Source: Daphnia pulex (taxonomy: Eukaryota > Arthropoda > Branchiopoda > Diplostraca > Daphniidae). From it: DNA of 64,000 nucleotides. Below the pieces are notes generated by a model, which saw only the letters and a program-made list of their open reading frames with translations, did no database searches and was not told the origin of the DNA. The position numbers and the translations under genes are program-made. Position 1 is the stretch's first letter; the number at the start of each line of letters is the position of its first letter. The stretch is from the NCBI RefSeq assembly GCF_021134715.1, contig NC_060026.1:9353001-9417000 (forward strand), in the 5' to 3' direction. Below, in pieces: positions 44,174 to 56,826 of the stretch.

Positions 44174-44969
44174 CTATTCCTGCTGGGGGTTGGAACAGGG
44201 GAATTGTTTCTTGCAGTCATCCTTGTAGGTGGCTGCCTCCTTAAAGGCGCGCAAAGTACCTTGCCAGCTATTGGGAACCCAACGGTCCAGAACCCTGTAG
44301 GGCATTAACAATGGACAAAAAAAGAAAGAAAAAAGATTTAAGTACACAATTCTTTTGAAGGTATACACGTGGATGACCCTAATTTTCATTGTTCCGGATC
44401 TTTAAAAAAAGCATTCTAGTCTAAGAATAGACTAAAACCTTTTTTTTTTAAATACAAATATAATTAAAAGTATTGTTTTTAAAAATGAATGTCTTACATC
44501 AAAACAATCTCCTTGCCGGTAACATCGGCTACGTAGTTTCCGGCTTTGCAGGCCGAATAGCGGAGACAGTCTTGGTCGCCCAAGGCAGCTCCGACTACAG
44601 TCGACATAACCTCGGGAGTGACATAATCGTAGACGGAAGTAGTTTTGTTAACCATCTTCTCAGGCTCTGTAGGCATGCCGGAATCTTCACCTGTTTGTAG
44701 AAACACACCAGAATGAAAAAGAAAAACAAAACCGGTAATAAAATATGTGCCATAAATGAGCCTGTTCGAAATGCTTTTCCTCCCAACAAGATAAATATTC
44801 AAATAATGATGGGCACGAATTTGACGCAAGATTGATTCACCTGAATGAATTCAAATGCGTTTTATATCGTACCTGTTTTGCCAGCTAACGGTACAGCCTC
44901 GACTGACAGGAGAAGGACCAAGAGAATCCAAACGCAGGAGATGATAGCCAACAGTCCGAAACCTCTCAT
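44174..44969 (-). CDS. small secreted four-cysteine protein (cluster D), 136 aa
   Basis: Three coding exons: 44969-44873, 44690-44498, 44294-44174; phases close. The acceptor ATATTTAG adjoins the ATG, so a 5' UTR intron is likely. Residues 1-25 form a signal peptide (WILLVLLLSVEA). The mature part has exactly four cysteines (74, 80, 124, 130) in two CX5C pairs, DCLRYSAC and DCKKQFPC, spaced by a helix-rich 43 residues, implying two disulphides in an extracellular domain. Arthropod genomes hold many small secreted proteins of this CX5C type with unknown roles; I do not assign a name. A TTTTAAAAAG TATA-like box is at about 45210 on the minus strand. Confidence 0.8.
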
Positions 44970-45169
44970 CTAAATATTGAAAAGATATATTAAAACAAAA
45001 AAATAATGAATAAATTTCGACTCTTTTCTTGGGAAAGAGCGTATAAGAAAAAATAACTAACGATTGCGGGTTTGCTGTCTGATTGCTGTTGAAAAAAAGT
45101 TGAATTGACGAACGAAATCCAGTGGCGTGTGTGCGACCGGCAGACGAGTTTGGAGACGACTGACGCACT

Positions 45170-47880
45170 TAGCTCGCTTCCAAATCGCCAAATGCTGGAG
45201 CTCTTTCTTTTTAAAAGGTAGGCGGCCAACCGCAGAGCGCCTGGCGCAGCCCAAGTCGCTTTCACCTCGATGCGCTGCTGACCTGATTTCCCTTCCTGTT
45301 GTCGGCCAACACATTTATTCTGCCTCTTCTTCAAGTCGGACATTTTACCCTCGTATCCAATGGGGAAACACGGTTTTTTCATTCCAGAAGAATCGTGGGG
45401 CCATCACAAATTCATTTCGTCATATCCGTATACGCCCGCCTGACTGCCTGCCTGCCTGCCTCCTCTCCTTTTCTCTATACGTACATCAGACGAAAGAGAA
45501 AATAAAAACACACAAAATGGAAAGTATAGAGTGAAAATAGAGTAAGGCCTACTATATGTGTTAGCTGCTGCACACACCAGGACCAGGATGTGTAGCTTGG
45601 AAATCTTGCGAGTTTTCTAAACGCGTGGGTTATCATCCAACTGGTCACTGGGTAATTTTTTGTTTCGGTTTTCTTTTCTTTCTAGGTCAACTCTATTGTA
45701 GCAGCGGGGTTGCTCTTTGTTGTAGTATTCCCCCATCACATGTTAAACTATAGTAGCTAAATCGACTTTTTGTTTTTTTTTAAACATCAATCGAGCTTGA
45801 GTGTATAGGAATCTATCATAAATTTCGTTCGTGTACCGGTTCACGAGGCAACGTTAACAGATAAATAACCTAACGGATTTCGATATCAAATGGGCTTTCA
45901 GAGCATGACGACGATCATCTGCGCATATCAAAACCACCAGGAAACGAACGATAGAAAAAGTGTTTATTTTTTGTTTTCCCTTGTGAAATCCGGAAGACTT
46001 TTCAAAAGTCAACGTCGGAATATTGAAGATAGCCTATATGCACTCACAATGCTGTGACCTGCATAAATTGAATGTGTGATGAAATCTTTTCTGTCCAAAA
46101 GAGATCACAAAATGTAATCAATTTTCATGTTTTATATAATCTATTTCAAAGATATTTCATCGAATTTGACTGTCATGATATGAACGTTGTTCTACGTGTC
46201 TTCCATTGTCTTTTTCTTTATCAAGCTATAGCTTTTCTTTTCTTTTGTTTATCGTTATTATTTCCTTTATGTGTGCCGATGGGAAATAGCGGTTAGGAAA
46301 AACGTGCGTGTTTGCATATTTTCAAGGTTATTGACTCCAATTCTCTCGTTGTGCAATTTCTTTTTTTCTTTCTCCTTTCTTTGTGCCGTTTTTATAGGGC
46401 AACGGGTCGGCTAGTTCTCTTAGCGGGGTGCGACGGTACCTGCGTGTTCCGGGGGGAAAAAAACCTCCGACTGGTTTTCCGATGACTCAATTCATGGCCA
46501 GCATATAGCTCACGGACATAACCATCCATCAGCATAATTAATTTATTTTTTGCGAAAATGCCGTTTCCGTCTAACTGTTGTCGTTGAAAACTAATAATTT
46601 TATGCAGGACGAATAAAAATATAGTAGGTTTATCAAACGGTGCCAAATACGCAACAGCTGCGTATACGTAATCTGAATTAAAACTGATGAAGCGTGTAGC
46701 CCTATTCTTGATTTTTGACAGGAGGACTATATAACATGTTGGGACACTTTTGAGTAGCACGACACAATTCATTTTTGGGAAATTCGGTAGTTATCAGAAG
46801 AATTCTTTCCCGTTAGAAATACCCGCCTGCCAGCAAATAGAATCAGGTTGCGGGGAAAATCATCAGTTAACAGTGAGATAAAACATGACCAAATTAGTCA
46901 TAAACGCGTTAGCACCGACTCGGCAAAACTAATGTTTTTTTAAAAATCATGTTGGACTTATTAGGCAAGTGTGATGGTTGAAAGATAAGAAGAGCTCGGT
47001 ATAACCGGACTCTGCTCGAATAACTGTTGCCAAATTTCACGCACAAAAACGGAGAGCAACACCGGCAGCATTTTAAAACACGAATTTATTTAAGAATTGC
47101 CCCTATGGACGACCATGGTAAAATGGTTCATTTCGTCTATTTCACATTTGAATTTGAAACAAGTCGTGATTATCAAACCGTGTCGCGTGCTGTTTTATTT
47201 CTTACAATGTATATAGCAAAAGTACCTGTTGGCAAATCCGCTCAGAATAAAAAAAACTTCCACCTCTTGCAGCTAGATATTATGCAATCCATCATTATGC
47301 GATTGCCAACCAAATATAAACACGTTCTATGAATTTATTCATCAACTTCCTCTAAGCCCAGATTAAATTTTTTTTTTTGGGGGGGGGGGGGGGGGCTTTT
47401 ATTATTAACCTACATTCCTCAATTAATTTTGCAGACTGCAAGTCTGCAACACAGTAAAGCAAAGGAGAATAAGATCGTCCGGTTTAACAGAATTTCTAGC
47501 CTTCAGTCTCGTGTTATCAAAGTCTTAATCAAACTTGCGGTTTTGATTTCTAATTATTGCTTTTGTTTTTACTTGAAAATAACTCACGCACAAGACAATT
47601 CTGAATAATAATAGAAATTGTGAAGCAGTCTAGTCTAGGAACATGTGGTCAAAAAACGATTTAAAATTGAAATAGGCAGAAACAGTGAGGGGGAGTAAAA
47701 ATAAGAAATAACGGGAAATTTGTGATTACCTTTTTACCCTTAAACATTCAGACAAGATGAGAAAACGGGGTCAAAACTATCGCCTTTAGCTATTTTAAAA
47801 AAAACCTTGTTGACTTGGCTCTCCTTCCAAAACAAAAAAAATTCTACAAGATTTTTGAAAAACTTTGGACTTTTTCTTTG
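45170..47880. other. intergenic, no supported gene
   Basis: Contains a CTGC tetranucleotide microsatellite (about 45441-45462) and a G homopolymer of about 18 (47381-47398). Open frames such as 46392-46772 (minus) and 47027-47332 (plus) show no motif, signal peptide or splice support. Confidence 0.45.
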
Positions 47881-47887
47881 TCGATGA

Positions 47888-50250
47888 CTAATAATCGCTC
47901 CCCTCTTCTTCACCCTCTGAATCCTCGAAGCACCTGTCCCAAACCTGCCCCCTACCCACACGAAAACAAGACAGCCCTTTACAGGCAATGTTAACAGGGA
48001 AAAACATCTTAATGGTTTCCAGGGTCATTTTGCAAGTGAATGAACCCCATTTATGACAAAAGTTAAGAACGCCTATCGATAGAATCGACAATTTCCTTGT
48101 CCTCACCGTCAAGCTTTGTGTTCCCTTTTCGTGGAAAACTGATCTCAGAAAGAAATCAATCTTTTCAAATCTCCAGCTTTTGTTATAACATAATGTCTTT
48201 CGAAGACAAAATTAATTGCATTCCCTATTTGCAAAAAAAAAAAAAAGAAGAAGAAGAAAGGAAACTGCAATGAAATGGAAAATTCTATATGGTCTCAAAT
48301 AACTTGGAATATATTATCGATATCTGCAACGGGATCACTAAACCTTATAAGCAGATTATCTTTTCCCAGTTAGTGTTGGTGCGGGGATTTCCTACTTTTG
48401 CAGGTGGGAATAATGCCATTTGTCCACTACAAAAAATAAAATGTTATTTCCACATGCTTAGAAAACAATTACGCCATTTGAGTATACCTTCGTTTTCGAT
48501 AATGGGTCCATCTGACAGTTCCGGACACTTCTTAACAATTTCCTGTGCTTCGGAAATAGAAACTTTGCACGGAGCACCCTCGGCACTTACGCAGGTACTG
48601 CAAAAATAAAAAAAAAAATTCATTGGCAAAAGAAAATCAATTGATTTTTCAATTAAGCGTTCTTACCTATTAACCCCATGACAGTCAACTTGACCGGCAA
48701 CCATCTTCTTCCAATGTTCGTGAGTCTCTTCAATCACTTCTAAAGCAAATTCACGCGGCTTAGCCTCTCCATTGAACGCAAACTCGTTAGGGGGTTTTCC
48801 GTCAGGGATCTTGTAAATACGGAACCACTCTAAATAATAATAGCGATCAGCCCATGGTTGTAAATCGTAGGAAAATTATTCAATAGTACCAACAGTGGCG
48901 TTCATAAAACCAGGCATATGTTTCTCAACGTCTTCGATGTCTACAAAAACATACATTTAAAAATTGAATCCTTAAGTGTGTTAAATAATTTTCTCGGCTT
49001 ACTGTTCAGCTGAGAAGCCAAAGGATCATTAACGTCAATTGCCATGACCTTCCAATCCGTTTCACCTGTACCCGTTAAAAGAATAAAATTAAATAAGCTG
49101 ACAATAACGTAAAAGTCGCGTACCTTCATCAATCAATGCAATAGTTCCCAAAACTTTGACTTGAATGACGTCTCCTCGTTTAGCAACCCTGTGTCCAATT
49201 TCGCAGACGTCAATAGGATCATTGTCTCCCTTGCATCCAGTTCTTTCATCCACAATATTTGGATTTTCCCAAGTCTAAACACAATTCTCATTATTTTCTA
49301 GCCTTAATTACAGTATTACAGATGTGGCATACCTGAGGGAGTGCTCCATAGTTCCAGATGTAGCCATGATGGGGGAAACAGTTGGCAACAAACCTTAATT
49401 TTCCTTTCTTTACATCTTGTTTAATTGGATTAAGAGGCTCTTCCTTACATATCTGATATGGATGCAACAAATTGATAAGGTAAGCTATTTGAAATATGAC
49501 AGGGGAAAACCAAGTTTACCTCCATTTTAGCATTTGTCCAGCGTGGTACTTCCACTACCATGTTGAAAACCTTCTGTTCATGATTGGCAAATAGAGGAAT
49601 GTCATGGAAAGGGGAGATGGGTCCAAATTCATTTCCTAATAAGCAATAGGATGTTGTATACACTTTCAATTATACCTGACATGCAATCTAGCTCTTAGGA
49701 CTGTTGTCATGACTACCCAACCTCTTGGATTTCAAACACAAACAAGGGTATTTGGGTTACAGGCCAAGATATGGTCAATGTGAACCATGTGAACCCAAGT
49801 ACACATCAACATTATTTTAAATAAATTAAAAATCTAATAAATGAATATTCATGTAAACATTTACTCAAGCTTAAGCTTTGAACAAATTCTCACATTAATA
49901 TAATTCTAAAATGTAATGTGTAGATCATTTATGAAAAATTCTAGAAAGTTCCAATCACTTAAATAGGCTATCTTGACCGAGATACACGAGAAAGTAATGT
50001 TAGATAATAATATATATGCAAACTCACGGAAATACACTCGGTGTTCCAAGGTGTTGGGAGCTCCTCTTTCTTCGATACGATACATATTTCGACGATGATT
50101 TGAAGTTAGATTTTGTGTAGCAAATGACGATTGGCACCTACGTGTGCTAATTAAAGCTGCTGGTGAACGACTCAGTCCGTTCGGACTCAGATGACGTGCA
50201 ACAAGAGTAAGCCGGTTGAACGTTGATAACATTCTTTTTTCGTCCGCCAT
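47888..50250 (-). CDS. inorganic pyrophosphatase (Nurf-38/PPA1 type)
   Basis: Supported exons are 50250-50028, 49635-49520, 49452-49333, 49274-49124, 49065-49003, 48940-48890, 48829-48667 and 48597-48488, all in phase. The catalytic core includes [45 protein letters not shown], the signature [12 protein letters not shown] with metal-binding aspartates, [11 protein letters not shown] and [15 protein letters not shown]. It hydrolyses PPi to two phosphates with Mg2+. In flies the same protein is a NURF chromatin-remodelling subunit. The last exon is uncertain: 47978-47888, ending [16 protein letters not shown], fits the phase through a weak AAAG acceptor. The first 55 residues are basic and Ser-rich before an internal Met ([11 protein letters not shown]) that aligns with the usual start. 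Confidence 0.92.
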
Positions 50251-50765
50251 GCAAAATGCAGCGTTGCTTCTTGTTTCTTATCATCGTCTTGTTTATCTAA
50301 TTTATATTGAGGCTCAAATCTACTTAAAAAAGTAACGAACAAATATTTTAGTTGTTTTGTGATAAAGAATAACTGTCAACGTTAAAAATAAAAATAATAA
50401 AACCTTATTTAAATTTAAATTCAAGTTTTTACTAACATCTGCCCTACTCGGTCGCTAGAGGGATCTCATCTCAAATAAAATAATAACATGTGACGACGTA
50501 AGGCAAGGCTAGTCTGCTTCCCCGGCTCATATAAATCTCGAGTCACAACACGAATTCATTCTTTTTAAGCCCGGAGATCGTCGCGAATAGCAGTCTTCAT
50601 TCAAATTTTTAAAACACCTTTTCTAACAATCAAATATTGCGACTAAATCGTTTCTTTCCTCTCTATCGTAAATATTATTATGTTTACTATCTGTATAAAA
50701 TCCTTTAATAATTAGATTATTTTGTATTACAGGCATTCAGGAAACCTTAGTTGAGAAAAACCAAA
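50251..50765. promoter_or_regulatory. divergent promoter, pyrophosphatase/SHMT
   Basis: About 515 bp separate the two start codons. The SHMT side has an acceptor TATTACAG near 50731, just before the coding exon, so a non-coding first exon lies in this interval, probably around 50540-50680. No TATA box stands out. Confidence 0.45.
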
Positions 50766-52529
50766 ATGAGCCAAAGTGTTAACAAAGAAGAAATGGTCAA
50801 GAAGTTAAATGAGACTCTGGATGTTGCTGATCCAGAAATCTTTGAATTAATCATCAAAGAAAAAAATCGCCAGAGCAAAGGCCTTGAAATGATTGCCTCA
50901 GAAAATTTTACATCCAAAGCAGTCTTGCAAGCACTTAGTAGCTGTTTACATAACAAATATTCAGAGGGATTGCCAGGAACAAGGTGATTTGTTCATCCCT
51001 AAATCTGTAACTTATTTGTTTTCATTTTTTGAACCCTCTACAGATATTATGGTGGCAATGAATTCATTGACCAGATTGAAATTATGTGCCAAAAAAGGTG
51101 CTTGGAAGCCTATGGCCTGGATGCAGCTCAGTGGGGTGTTAATGTTCAGCCTTATTCTGGATCACCTGCCAATTTTGCTGTCTACACTGGAATTGTAGAG
51201 CCTCATGGTCGCATTATGGGTATATCATATCACACTTTAGTAATTGTGTGATTTGCAAAGAATTTAACTTGAAAATTTTTTTTTATTAGGTTTGGATCTA
51301 CCTGATGGTGGGCATCTCACACATGGTTTTTTTACTGCAACCAAAAAGATATCTGCCACCTCAATCTTTTTTGAATCAATGCCTTATAAATCTAACCCTA
51401 AAACAGGTTTAATAGACTATGAGCAGCTAGCTGTCACTGCTAGGTTATTTAAGCCTAAACTGATCATTGCTGGTAATTAATTATTACTTTTCCTATTCCA
51501 GTACGCAATTTGAAAATGTTTCGTATTTTAGGAATCAGTTGTTACTCGCGTAATTTGGATTACGCCAAATTTCGTGCAATTGCTGATGACGTCGGTGCCT
51601 ATTTGATGGCTGACATGGCTCATGTAAGTGGTCTGGTGGCTGCAGGTGTAGCCCCTTCGCCATTCCCGTATTGTGATATTGTAACAACGACAACTCACAA
51701 AACGCTCCGTGGACCAAGAGCTGGAGTAATATTTTTCCGGCGAGGTCCAACCAGTGCTCCTGGCGTTTCTTACGATTTTGAAAATCGTATCAATCAAGCT
51801 GTTTTCCCTGGTCTCCAAGGTGGGCCGCATAATCATGCGATTGCTGCCATTGCCATTGCTATGAAGCATGCTAAAACGGAAGAGTTTAAATCCTATCAAG
51901 AACAGGTATTTTCATTGTTGAAAATTAAAAAAAAAAAAAAATCCCTCTTTCATAGTTATTCGAAACATTCTCTTTGTTTTCGGTAGGTAGTAAAAAATGC
52001 GCAAGAACTTTGCCGGGGACTGCAGGAGCATGGCTATAAGATTGTTACTGACGGTACAGACAACCATTTGATTTTGGTTGATTTGCGTAGTGTCGGACTG
52101 ACTGGTTCTAAGGGTGAGAAAATTTTGGAGGAAATTGGAATTGCTTGCAACAAAAATACGGGTAAGTTCTTTGTGCCGTGTACGTAGTGAATTTGTTAGT
52201 AGGACTTTTCGAACAATCGATGTTAAGAATTATATTTTTCCCTAACAGTTCCTGGCGATAAAAGTGCTTTAAACCCGAGTGGAATTCGCCTGGGAACACC
52301 TGCACTTACAACTCGTGGGCTTCTTGAAGCAGATATCAAGCAGGTGGTTGAATTTATTAATAAGGGGTTGCAATTAGCTTTGGAAGTATCCGCAATTTCT
52401 GGTCCTAAACTTGTTGATTTTAAGCGTGTTTTGGTTGAAGATTCAAATGTGAGTACCAAGGTCGTGCAACTGAGAACTGAAGTTGAATCTTTTGCGCTTA
52501 ATTTCCCTATGCCTGGTTATGAATTTTAA
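50766..52529 (+). CDS. serine hydroxymethyltransferase, cytosolic form, 468 aa
   Basis: Six exons: 50766-50983, 51044-51219, 51290-51472, 51532-51905, 51987-52161, 52249-52529; every phase closes. The protein begins without a mitochondrial presequence. The PLP enzyme fold is plain: [32 protein letters not shown], the cofactor-contacting MADMAH (Asp220, His223) and the PLP-anchoring Lys249 in [14 protein letters not shown]. The C-terminal domain follows, with [16 protein letters not shown]. It interconverts serine plus tetrahydrofolate and glycine plus 5,10-methylene-THF. A single gene often supplies both compartments through alternative starts in animals; no upstream leader exon is visible here. 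The poly(A) signal is AATAAA at 52590-52595, and the gene converges on GET4 143 bp away. Confidence 0.96.
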
Positions 52530-52671
52530 TTAAGCTTTGCAAAGCATATTTACTTCACTTTTTGTTCTATCTCTTTGTTGGGCATCAGAAATAAATAAAC
52601 ATTACATATTCTGTAATTATTATCCCTCAAATATCCGACAACACTTGACATTGTAATAACAACATAGAACC

Positions 52672-54028
52672 TCAATCCAGGTCTGAAGCATGAAGATTTG
52701 ACCTTGCAGTATTATCTTCAGAATCAGAGTCATCCAAACTTCCTATCAGTGACTGAATAAGATTTCCTAATAATAAGAAAATATAATTTGTTAAATGAAA
52801 TGAATCAGACATATAAATTGCCTTATTACCAAACATCCCTTGGTTGGGCATCCCTCTGGGAGGAGGCAACCCAAAATAAATCTACATTGTGATGCACCAC
52901 ATTAGAATATAAAATATTATTGGAGATATTCTAATTTGTATTACCTGTCCGATTCTGTCGAGATAATCTTTGTAGGAAGGATCGCGTTTAAGGCTCGGTT
53001 GGTAATACTCACAAAGTATTGCATAGGATGATATCTTAGTGCTATATCAGCATAAACAAGAGGTAAATAAATGGCCAAAATAGTCCTCCTAAAAGTTAAA
53101 ACCATACCTTTGGATAGTAAGCAACAACATCCATGTGAAGTTAAGCAAAGGATACTTGAAAGGTGGCTCATTTTCCAGTAGAGGGTGACACTCCAAGTAA
53201 TTATCAAAAAGAGAATTTGCAAAAGAAAGGTTCCTACATAAATAAATAATGGTTAGAATTTAAAATGTTAGTAAAAAAAATGAAATCGATGATTATACCT
53301 TATACAAAGAATTTGCAGAACTGCCTGTGTTACAAATAGATCAATTTCAGATGGATAACCAAGATCAACTTGGATTTCAACTAACATGGACCCCAAATTT
53401 TGCATATCATCTGATCTGATGAAGTGATATCTAGCCATATGATAGTTGGTTTCTGCAATGCAAAAATGATAATAGGCTACTTTTCTATGTTTTCAGTTGA
53501 CTATAATTTACCTCTCCAATAAATATTTGCAACCATTTGATGAAGCTGGGGATGTCCTTCGAATTTCTTGGATTCTGGATTTTCACTCTGTGACCAGCTC
53601 AGTGCTGACATAAGAAAAGCTTGTCTTTCTGGTGCAGCTGCAGGTATTTTTGACATCATGTCAGCCAAGTTATTGATGATATCCTTTCTGACATTCATTT
53701 TTGCTTTTTGCAACACTTCCACATAGAGCTTAGCCAAATCTGCCCCACTTGAATGTTGTTGATGTTGAAACAATAACACTGAGCCGTCATACAAGAGTTT
53801 GAGTAGACTTTCGTATTTTTCTTGGCCCATGTACCTATATGCGGCAGTAATGAGATAAGAGCATTCAAAATATTTGTCTTCAAAAATTTTCAATTAATTG
53901 AAATTCAACCTGAAATACAGCGTCCGATACATTTGATGGGCCTCATAGTAATTCCCATCTTCGATGGATTTCCTTAATTTTTGTAATACTCTTTCGGCGC
54001 CAGGCCCGGCACGCACGATGCCTGCCAT
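52672..54028 (-). CDS. GET4: Golgi-to-ER traffic protein 4 (TRC35), 321 aa
   Basis: Seven exons: 54028-53910, 53834-53512, 53452-53299, 53233-53108, 53041-52945, 52881-52830, 52766-52672. The protein is an all-alpha TPR-like solenoid. Diagnostic blocks are [66 protein letters not shown] and [23 protein letters not shown], with an acidic tail ([11 protein letters not shown]). GET4 scaffolds the BAG6-UBL4A complex that hands tail-anchored membrane proteins to the GET3/TRC40 ATPase. The fifth exon must start at 53041, after GATATAG. An open read-through a little upstream is in the wrong frame for the family. Length is close to the 327 residues of the human protein. Confidence 0.95.
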
Positions 54029-54863
54029 CTTTGTTTTATTATTTTTCGTTTATTCGTTTAGGAGCCAGAAATATACTAGATAGGAAACTACATACTGACA
54101 ACAGACGCCACCTGAGGTGTAATCTTTAATTTAGAAACTTCGTTTACATGGTTTCTGGGGTTTCTAATACAAAGTAACGACTAAAATTAACATTATGACA
54201 TTATTGAACATGAACTTCACTTTTTCGATACTTAAAATTTCACATTTCAATATCAAACGTATGTATCTGACCTATCTGTAGGTTTTCAAAGCACTTTGTA
54301 TAAAACCATACTAGGCACCATCAGATGGCGTTGAACATCAAGGTGTCGACACAGTTGAGAGACAGACTTGAAGTTCAGAGTGGTTTGAAACCAGTCTATA
54401 TTTGTCTATATAAGCAGCATAGCCATATTCGTAAGAAATATTTAAAAAAACTAAATTACAACAAATTAAAGTTTTAAAATCACAGCAAAGGCTTTTTTTA
54501 ATAATTGAATTTTTATTTCGTCACCACGCTTCATTTATCAAGATATGAAAAAGCTTTTTTTTTTAATTTAGCATCTCATCATGTCCATTAGAATAGCTGC
54601 TTCAAAGAAGAAGAAATCGCGTGTTTTCTAAGTGTGATTGGGGAAAAAAACCTAATTCAAACACTTATTTGTTTTAAAGTTTCTGTCTACTGGTTGTAGA
54701 AAAATCAATAAATTAAAAAATTGTGTTAGCGGACCACTTTCATCTCCATGATTCAATTTGGTACGTGCTAATTTATTTCCATATTCTTCATCTAATGGCG
54801 GCCATATAATTTTCATTTCATTGTCGTATTTATAGTTGTTAAATAGGATTTTTTGTGCCAAGG

Positions 54864-56655
54864 ATGAGAGTGAAAGAAAAACCATACCCTCTAAATCATG
54901 GAGTTGAAGTTGCTTCAGTAGTGTCACCCAATAAAAGGCAGATTCAGCCCAAGGTCACAACAGGAATTGAAGTAGAACCACACAACCAAGTATTAGATCT
55001 TTCTAAACCTAGTGAAAAGGTAAATGGATTCACTGGAACAACAGAAACTGATGCCATTCATAGAAGACTTGGTAGTCTAGACGGGTAAACACAAGTTGCA
55101 TGCACATTATTTTGGTCTGTATTGCATATTAATGTTTGCTTTGTTCTTTCATTTAGAGATGTTCAAAATTTAGCCAAATCTGTTGTGGATTTAATGGAGA
55201 ATTCTTCTGCTGGAGGAAAAAGGAAGCGAAGTCCTGCTAAAGTTTCTCCACTAAAAAATGTGAAAGAACCTACATTTGCAGAACCTTGTCAACCAGTTGG
55301 TCAACCAAGTGCTGTTGATGAATCTTTTGTGAAAAAGGAGTTATTTCAGGATGTTTCCCCTATTGACCAAGAAGTGAAGAAAGAGACTCCAACTCAAATG
55401 GTTGTCAATGCTGAGCCTAAAGGGAAAAAGAAGAATGCCACCCAGCAAGGGAAAAAATCTTTGAAGAAAAGAAAAAATGTAAAAAAAAAATCTTTTGCCA
55501 AAGATGATGATGATTTCCAAATAGATCCCCGGCTTGGAGGGACAAAAATCAAACAATCTCTTAGCAACAAAGGAAAAGATAAAAAACTCAAATCTACTGA
55601 CCAAGAACTTAAAAAAAATAAAACCGTTGAACAACGTTGCCCTTATATACATGTTGAAGGATCTTGGAATGTTCCTAATGTTGTAAAAATCGTGAATGGC
55701 CATGTTAAAGTAAGGCCATATCTATATAAATATTTAAAATTTCGTTCTTCATTCATATACTAATGTAATCAATCGGCCTTAGGAGGACGAAAACGACGGT
55801 AAAGCATCAACCAAACTGACCAAAGCAGCTCAATACATTGACGAAGAACATCGCAATAAAGTTGCGAAAGTTGGGTTTACAAGTACGTTATCAGATAGAT
55901 ACGACACACACAATCGCGATGCGACATGGGTTTGTGTGTTTTGTCAACTGTTCACCCACACACAATGCTTAGGCGATCTCTATGGCCCTTACTACATTAG
56001 TCAGGCAAGATTTTTAAAAGGTTTCAATTATCTACTGTCATTATATAATAATTTGAAATTATAGGTCCCTGCTGAACCAATTTGGTTTTCTAAACGGAAT
56101 CCTGATTCTCTTAGCCATTGTGACTCTGGAACTGTTGCTGAACCCGATTCTTCCGTTCGTACAAATTTGAAGAAAACAAAGAAATCGCCTAAAAAGAAAA
56201 GCCTCGTAAAAGATGAAATAACAGTCCAAACGATGCCATCAGGTGAAGAATCATCTGCAAGGGTTACATCTGAAATCCCTGTTGGGATTTTCCCTCTTGA
56301 TCCAACCGATGAGAAAGTAGAAGTATGGTTCCACGAAAGCTGTCTTATTTGGGCTCCTGGCGTTTGTTTGGTACCTCCTCGACTCGTCGGTCTTGATGAA
56401 GCTGTTTCAGACTCGCAACAAGTGGTAATAATTAGCAAATTTAAATTTATGAAGTTCATATTAATAACCCTTTTTCTTTTGGATTAAAAGATTTGTGAAT
56501 ATTGCAAAAAGAGAGGTGGACACATTTTCTGTCGCAGTAGAGGATGTGGGCTGAGGACGCATTTCCCTTGCGCCGTTACTCATGGGTGGCTACTGCAAGA
56601 AGAAACGTTTATGGCGCTGTGTCCAACTCATCTTGACCAAGTCGATGTTACTTAG
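54864..56655 (+). CDS. TCF20/RAI1-like extended-PHD protein, 506 aa
   Basis: Five exons: 54864-55084, 55157-55709, 55783-56004, 56065-56424, 56491-56655. The third intron starts CAG-GCAAGA, a GC-AG intron required to keep frame. Residues 1-258 are disordered and Lys-rich. The C-terminal half is an extended PHD. It runs from a CVFC knuckle (309-312) with LGDLYGPYY, the signature of the TCF20/RAI1/PHF14 class, through WFHESCLIWAPGV to ICEYCKKRGGHIFCRSRGC and HFPCAVTHGW, ending CPTH. Such ePHD modules bind nucleosomes. The human proteins are far larger (about 1,900 residues), so this is a short relative. There may be an upstream exon, because the ATG follows closely on an acceptor-like AATAG. 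AATAAA lies at 56805-56810. Confidence 0.8.
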
Positions 56656-56826
56656 TTTAATAAGAAAAGTATTGTTTTTCTGAACAAGCTTTTTTTTTTT
56701 CATTACTTCCCAAATTACAGGAATGGAGAAATGTACACAGAGACAAGAAAAATTTTCAAAAATATTGTCACTGTCAATTTCACCTCTCAATATTGTACAG
56801 TTTCAATAAACATGTCGTAATTTTGT

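Noticed and set aside
45057-45534. 130-135 codon frames upstream of the four-cysteine gene
   Set aside because: They cover the promoter and 5' UTR of that gene on opposite strands and encode nothing recognisable.
46392-46772. 126-codon minus frame
   Set aside because: No supporting motif, signal peptide or neighbour context.
53041-53096. Longer open read-through for GET4 exon 5, starting at about 53091
   Set aside because: It stays open but is out of frame with the conserved [10 protein letters not shown] block; the acceptor at 53042-53043 restores the family sequence and phase.
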